Assembly: GCA_017477005.1 (NCBI GenBank)
Contig: JAFUXY010000226.1
Span: forward strand, 1-10,245
Direction: 5' to 3'
Length of the DNA stretch: 10,245 bases
From: Lachnospiraceae bacterium
GTDB taxonomy: Bacteria > Bacillota > Clostridia > Lachnospirales > Lachnospiraceae
Of this stretch, positions 5,794 to 10,245 are shown piece by piece. The notes beneath the pieces were generated by a model that ran no database searches, was not told where the DNA came from, and saw only the letters and a program-made list of their open reading frames with translations. Position 1 is the stretch's first letter; every line of letters starts with the position of its first letter. The translations under genes and the position numbers were made by a program.

Positions 5794-8161
5794 TTCAAAG
5801 TTTTCTGAGCCAGCAGCCTTGATTCAATACAAAGAGGGGACTGTGAAGCTGTTGGAATGCAACGAAAAATTTCTTCCGGAATTGAGGATGAATGTCTCGA
5901 AAGAGGACTATCGGATAGCCTATCCGCAGGATTGCTTTGACAGCGAAAATTTGAAAGGGTATCTGGATGCCATTGAAAAATGCGTCCGTTCCGGAGAAGA
6001 GCAGTTTGTGGAAACCTGGCGGGAGGTTTTTTCCAACTGCTGCGGTTTTGACCGAGTTTGTTTGAAAAGCCGATTGGTGTTGGTGGAGTCCTCTCCAGAT
6101 GGCACGATCGTCTATGAGGGCGTGCGGAATACGACCGATGAAAAAAGAACCTTGGACACCTTGGAGGATATCGAATATCGATACAAGAACGCCAGCGAAC
6201 AGATCAATATCTACAACTGGGAATACACCATAGCGACAAAGGAAATGCGTCCGTGTTATCGCTGTATGAGAGATCTGGGTCTGCCTGCGTTGGTCAAGAA
6301 CTATCCGGATACGGCGATCGATATGGGTATTTTTCCGCCGGATTATGCCGATATGTACCGCGAGATGATGCGCCGCATTGACGAGGGAGCGCCGCAGTTG
6401 GAGGCGGATATTCCCCTGACAGTCGGACGCGTGCCTTTCCGCGTCAAGTATACGACCACCTTTGATGAAAACGGCAAGCCGATCAAGTCGTTTGGATCGG
6501 CTACGCTGATCTCGGAGACGGAGCTTGGGCGGATCCGATTGGACAATCAGATCATTGAAAAATTGGCAGAAGGTTATGACTGTATGTACATTGCCGATTT
6601 CAAGGACAACACAGTCAAGACGGTCAAGCAGGACAGTCTTTTTTCGCTGCCTGTAGATGCAGATGCCACAGATCTTGCAGTCATGGTGGCCAAAAAGCTG
6701 CAGGAGATCAATGGGGATCAGACCTGTCAGTTGTGCGATGTCGAGATGCTTCGCAGAGAAATGTTTGCGGATTCAGACAAAAGAGAATTTGTGTACCGCA
6801 ATGAGACAGACGGTCGTTGGGTACGCATCGAATATTTAGTCGTAGACAGGGGAGAAGAGGAGGTAGACCGATTGTTGATCACCGCCTCTGTCGTCGATGA
6901 TTTTCGCGCGCAAAAGATGAATGCCGACCGGTTGATCGCAGCGCAAAAGGAAGAGCTTTTGGACCGGCAGACGATGCTCTTGGAGGCAATCGATGTCGCC
7001 AACAAAGCGAACAACGCCAAGACAGAATTTTTCTCGAATATGTCCCACGATATCCGCACGCCTATGAATGCGATCACGGGCTTCTCGCGGCTGGCGATGG
7101 AGGAGATTCACAACACGGCGCAGGTGAAGGATTATCTTGGCAAGATTTCGTCGGCCGGGGAGCATCTGATGAGCTTGATCAATGACATCCTGGATATGAG
7201 CCTGATCGAAAGCGGAAAAATGGAAATCCACGAATCACCGGCGGTGCTTAAAGATTTGCTTTTGGAATGCACGGATATGGTGCGTATGAAAATGGACGAA
7301 AACAAGCTTCGCTTTGTGGTGGACACGGAGGCTATGGGCGAGGATGTGGTCGTGTGCGATACGCTCCGTTTCCATCAGGTTTTGTTGAATCTGCTTTCGA
7401 ACGCCTACAAGTACACGCCGGAGGGAGGCAGTGTATTTTTGGAGGCCAGGCTGGTTGAGAAGAAAGACCTTCTGACCTATGAGTTCCGTGTGAGAGACAC
7501 CGGGATCGGGATGTCGAAGGAGTTTTGTGAGCATATTTGGGATGCGTTTTCCAGAGAGGAAACCGATATCGTCCGCCATACGCAGGGAACGGGTCTTGGG
7601 ATGGTGATCGTCCGCAATATTGTGAACTTGATGCAGGGGACCATTGACCTTGTTTCAGAGCCGGGCAAGGGGAGCGAGTTTATTATCGCTTTGCCCTTCA
7701 AGCCCTCTGAAATCACTCCGGCAAAGAGCGAGAAGGATCAGGCGACCGAGGACGCTATGCACAAAAGCTACGAGGGAATCACGCTTTTGGTGGTCGATGA
7801 TACGGATATGAATCTCACGCTTGCGAAGCGGATCCTTGGCAAATTTGGGTTCACGGTGAAGGTGTCCGAAAGCGGCGTGGAGGCGTTGAAGCTGTTGGAG
7901 GATCCAGACTTTGACCGGATCGATCTGATCCTGATGGATGTCATGATGCCAGTCATGGATGGTCTTGAAACGACGAAGCGGATCCGGGCGATGGAGGATC
8001 CGCGTCTGGCGAATATACCGATTATCGCGCTGACTGCGAATGCGTTTGAATCGGATGTCAAAAAGGCGCTGGACGCAGGGATGGATGATTATATTGCGAA
8101 GCCGTACCGGCAGGAGGATATTATTCCGCTGATCCATGCAAACCTGAAGGAAGCGCCATAA
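5771..8161 (+). CDS. Soluble hybrid histidine kinase with PAS-like sensors and a C-terminal receiver domain
   Basis: The 796-residue protein has no membrane segment, so it should sense a cytoplasmic signal. Residues about 10-130, 135-255 and 260-385 look like three PAS-type sensor modules; the second is the clearest (INIYNWEYTI...FGSATLI). A helical linker leads to the dimerisation domain with phospho-acceptor His426 in NMSHDIRTPMN. The ATP-binding domain has an N box (LLSNAYKYTPEGG), G1 (DTGIGMS) and G2 (GTGLGMVIV). The receiver (about 671-790) has the acidic pair in VVDDTDMN, acceptor Asp723 (LMDVMMPVMDG) and Lys777 (IAKPYR), so it appears competent. No HPt or output domain is visible, so the phosphate must leave through a separate carrier or the receiver must act by contact. 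The sensor part is cysteine-rich, with Cys90-Cys91, Cys97 and CxxC pairs at 162/165 and 319/322. The start overlaps the HD gene by 23 bases, suggesting coupled expression. The family is certain; the signal is unknown. Confidence 0.93.
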   Translation: MKYQDIIDSKFSEPAALIQYKEGTVKLLECNEKFLPELRMNVSKEDYRIAYPQDCFDSENLKGYLDAIEKCVRSGEEQFVETWREVFSNCCGFDRVCLKSRLVLVESSPDGTIVYEGVRNTTDEKRTLDTLEDIEYRYKNASEQINIYNWEYTIATKEMRPCYRCMRDLGLPALVKNYPDTAIDMGIFPPDYADMYREMMRRIDEGAPQLEADIPLTVGRVPFRVKYTTTFDENGKPIKSFGSATLISETELGRIRLDNQIIEKLAEGYDCMYIADFKDNTVKTVKQDSLFSLPVDADATDLAVMVAKKLQEINGDQTCQLCDVEMLRREMFADSDKREFVYRNETDGRWVRIEYLVVDRGEEEVDRLLITASVVDDFRAQKMNADRLIAAQKEELLDRQTMLLEAIDVANKANNAKTEFFSNMSHDIRTPMNAITGFSRLAMEEIHNTAQVKDYLGKISSAGEHLMSLINDILDMSLIESGKMEIHESPAVLKDLLLECTDMVRMKMDENKLRFVVDTEAMGEDVVVCDTLRFHQVLLNLLSNAYKYTPEGGSVFLEARLVEKKDLLTYEFRVRDTGIGMSKEFCEHIWDAFSREETDIVRHTQGTGLGMVIVRNIVNLMQGTIDLVSEPGKGSEFIIALPFKPSEITPAKSEKDQATEDAMHKSYEGITLLVVDDTDMNLTLAKRILGKFGFTVKVSESGVEALKLLEDPDFDRIDLILMDVMMPVMDGLETTKRIRAMEDPRLANIPIIALTANAFESDVKKALDAGMDDYIAKPYRQEDIIPLIHANLKEAP

Positions 8162-8175
8162 GCGGCGTTTTCTTT
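8151..8175 (+). terminator. Weak candidate intrinsic terminator at the end of the soluble kinase gene
   Basis: AAGCGCC (8151-8157) can pair with GGCGTTT (8164-8170) around a six-base loop, giving seven pairs including one G-T. A T-rich stretch interrupted by C and GG follows (8168-8184). It overlaps the stop codon. Only four of the pairs are strong and the T tract is broken, so it could attenuate rather than end transcription before the second kinase gene. Confidence 0.3.
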
Positions 8176-8197
8176 TGGTTTTTCAGACCTGTTTTTT

Positions 8198-8203
8198 GGA
8201 AGG
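8198..8203 (+). promoter_or_regulatory. Ribosome binding site of the membrane hybrid kinase
   Basis: GGAAGG lies nine bases before ATG 8213, with a T run between. The 51-base gap (8162-8212) otherwise holds T-rich sequence and no recognisable -10/-35 pair. Confidence 0.65.
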
Positions 8204-8212
8204 ATTTTTTCT

Positions 8213-10245
8213 ATGCCATTACAAAATCAAAAGCGAGACTATATTTTGCGAACTCTTGTTTTGCCGGTGATCTGCGCCGTTCTCGTGGTAGCGTTTCGAT
8301 TGGATATTCTGCCATCGGCGTTTATGATTGGTCCTATTCTCGTTCCATTTTCGGATCTTTTTATTATTTTGGCAGCAGGAATCAGCGGGCTGCGATATGG
8401 GCTGGTGATGTTTTGGCTCATCTTTGTCAGCGAGATGATCGTAAGGACAGGCGATGTATTTTCCGTATTTCCGTTGTTTTTGTATCTGGTAGAGATACTT
8501 ACTTCTTCGGCGATTACCGTAAGCGGATGGTATAAAAGTATAAAAAAGACGCTGCTCGCCTGCGTGGTGTATATGCTGGAAATAGGGATCATGCTGTATG
8601 TTTCCTTTTCCTGGATTTATGGATTTCGGGAAATGAGTTTGCCTGGGTGTATCCTTGGCGGGATCCCGGAGAGCGTTATCGTGACAGCATGCCTGTATCT
8701 TTATTTTCGCTATATGCCGGACGAGATCAAGAAGAGCTCGGGGCTGGGGAAAATGTATGCAGCGGATTATACCTTTGTAGCCGATTCCGAGTCAAGACCT
8801 GTCGGACGTTTTATTTTCGTTTTATCGGTCATCGAGGGAATCCTGTCGGGACTGGCATCAGTATTGATGGTCAATGCTTTGTATCCGAGTTTGCATGAGA
8901 TGTATGTCGGCAATCCAGATCACAGGGCGGGCAGGGCACTTATTTTGGCGATTGGTTTTTTCTTTACATCGATTTTGTCCCTGTCCATTGCGATCGTGGT
9001 CAACGAGGCCATCATCGGGATGCTGGTACGGCTCGTGCGCCAGCAGGATCAGCTTCGTTCGGAGCTTGCGGTTTCTATTGAAGGGAGCAAGGCGAAGACA
9101 GCGTTTTTCTCGAATATGACGCATGAGCTCAGGAGCCCAATCAACGCGGTACTCGGGATGGATGAAATGATCCTGCGTGAAAGTCATGAGTCTGTGATCC
9201 GGGGGTATGCGGAGAATATCAAGTCGGCCGGAGCGATGCTTTTGGCGCTGATCAACGATCTTTTGGATATGTCGAAGATCGAGGCCGGAAAGATGGAGAT
9301 TGTGCCTGCGGAATATGAGACTCAATCCGTTGTCAACGATCTTTCCATCCTCATCGAACAACGTGCGGCAGAAAAAAACCTGTCCTTTATTTTGGACGTA
9401 GATCCCCAGCTGCCAAGGCGTTTGTATGGCGATGAGATACGGATCAAGCAGGTTTTTACGAATATTTTGACGAATGCGGTGAAATACACAGAGAGTGGCA
9501 GCGTGACGCTGTCTATTGCGCAGGAGAGGATCGATGAGAAGGCGGTAATGTTGGACTGCCATGTGATCGATACCGGCATAGGTATCCGTGAGGAGGATCA
9601 AAAAAAGCTGTTCCATGAATACGAGCGTATTGAGGAGCGTCGCAACCGCAATATTGAAGGCACGGGGTTGGGGATCAATATTGTCATGAGTCTGTTGTCG
9701 CTGATGGACAGTCGGCTTGAGGTGGAAAGCGAGTACGGGAAGGGTTCTGATTTTCATTTTTCGCTCGTTCAGGAAATTGTGGACGGGGAGCCGATGGGAG
9801 AAGTCTCCGGCATTCGAAAGGAGGAGGTCGGTCAGGAGCAGGGCTTTGTGGCGCCGGAGGGACGGATTTTGGTGGTGGACGATACGCCGATGAATCTGGA
9901 AGTCATAGCGAATCTTTTGAAGCGGACAAAAATCCAAGTGGATACTGCGGCCAGCGGAGCGGAGTGTCTGGAAAAGATAACGCAAGAGGCGTATGATATT
10001 GTCTTTATGGATGATCGTATGCCGGAAATGAGCGGTGTTGAGACGTACAAGCGGATGCAGGAAGGAACGCATCCAAACAAGGATACGCCGGTGGTTATAT
10101 TGACAGCGAATACGGCGCAGGATGCCAGGGAATTGTATGAGTATGTGGGGTTTGCCAAATATCTGTCCAAGCCCATCGATGCGCAGATGCTCGAGGCGAC
10201 GATCCGGGATTTTCTTCCTGCTGAGAAGGTACTTCCTGTCGAAGA
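8213..10245 (+). CDS. Membrane-bound hybrid histidine kinase with receiver domain, 3' end missing
   Basis: The frame runs from ATG 8213 to the right edge without a stop, giving 677 codons. The N-terminus has about eight hydrophobic segments (residues roughly 12-30, 36-59, 62-79, 82-103, 112-136, 144-166, 200-223 and 241-272) with only short loops, so any signal is probably sensed within or at the membrane; I do not recognise the domain. The kinase core follows: phospho-acceptor His304 in NMTHELRSPIN, LLDMSKIEAGKME, an N box (FTNILTNAVKYTESG), G1 (DTGIGIREED) and G2 (GTGLGINIV). The receiver (about 551-668) has Asp556-Asp557, acceptor Asp600 in FMDDRMPEMSG and Lys653 (LSKPID). Eight helices place both ends in the cytoplasm, as the kinase requires. 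An HPt or second receiver could follow beyond the edge. The H-box differs from that of the preceding kinase (HELRSPIN against HDIRTPMN), so the pair is not a recent duplication. It follows gene 5 after 51 bases and a weak hairpin. Confidence 0.92.
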   Translation, partial: MPLQNQKRDYILRTLVLPVICAVLVVAFRLDILPSAFMIGPILVPFSDLFIILAAGISGLRYGLVMFWLIFVSEMIVRTGDVFSVFPLFLYLVEILTSSAITVSGWYKSIKKTLLACVVYMLEIGIMLYVSFSWIYGFREMSLPGCILGGIPESVIVTACLYLYFRYMPDEIKKSSGLGKMYAADYTFVADSESRPVGRFIFVLSVIEGILSGLASVLMVNALYPSLHEMYVGNPDHRAGRALILAIGFFFTSILSLSIAIVVNEAIIGMLVRLVRQQDQLRSELAVSIEGSKAKTAFFSNMTHELRSPINAVLGMDEMILRESHESVIRGYAENIKSAGAMLLALINDLLDMSKIEAGKMEIVPAEYETQSVVNDLSILIEQRAAEKNLSFILDVDPQLPRRLYGDEIRIKQVFTNILTNAVKYTESGSVTLSIAQERIDEKAVMLDCHVIDTGIGIREEDQKKLFHEYERIEERRNRNIEGTGLGINIVMSLLSLMDSRLEVESEYGKGSDFHFSLVQEIVDGEPMGEVSGIRKEEVGQEQGFVAPEGRILVVDDTPMNLEVIANLLKRTKIQVDTAASGAECLEKITQEAYDIVFMDDRMPEMSGVETYKRMQEGTHPNKDTPVVILTANTAQDARELYEYVGFAKYLSKPIDAQMLEATIRDFLPAEKVLPVE

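Noticed and set aside
8162..8212. A promoter for the second kinase in the 51-base gap
   Set aside because: The gap is T-rich, but I could find no -10-like TATAAT with a suitably spaced -35 element.
8858..10072. Long open frame on the - strand (404 codons) opposite the second kinase
   Set aside because: The + strand here encodes a full HisKA-HATPase-receiver sequence with all expected motifs. The antisense translation is rich in His, Arg and Leu and has no recognisable domain, so it is a shadow frame.

Overview
The window is a compact run of six genes, all on the + strand. It looks like part of a Firmicutes chromosome, probably a gut-type clostridium (Lachnospiraceae or a relative). The reasons are purine-rich Shine-Dalgarno sites, hybrid kinases with the H-box form SHDIRTPMN, a secreted protein built of YTGS...TDYTVSYSNN Ig-like repeats with a lysine-rich fibronectin-like end, and a LacI-type sensor fused to GGDEF. 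The taxonomic guess is inference. There is no tRNA, rRNA, insertion sequence, phage gene or CRISPR array.

Layout: (1) 1-1332, the 3' end of a secreted repeat protein cut by the left edge; (2) 1345-3669, a diguanylate cyclase with a cytoplasmic sugar-binding-protein-like sensor; (3) 3697-5262, a cardiolipin synthase; (4) 5272-5793, a small HD-domain phosphohydrolase; (5) 5771-8161, a soluble hybrid histidine kinase whose start overlaps gene 4 by 23 bases; (6) 8213-10245, a second hybrid kinase with a multi-pass membrane sensor, cut by the right edge. Gaps are 12, 27, 9, -23 and 51 bases. No stretch over 300 bases lacks a gene, and no convincing promoter is seen in any gap, so genes 1-5 at least look like one transcription unit. 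A weak candidate terminator sits at the end of gene 5.

Working model (inference): the locus joins an extracellular adhesin-like protein to c-di-GMP synthesis, membrane phospholipid synthesis and two phosphorelay inputs. Both kinases end in receiver domains and neither carries a visible HPt or DNA-binding output, so the relay must be completed by proteins outside this window. The most unusual parts are the helix-turn-helix-free LacI-like/GGDEF sensor, the eight-helix sensor of the second kinase, the CxxC pairs in the first kinase, and the HD gene that lies in frame nine bases after the cardiolipin synthase stop with no ribosome binding site.
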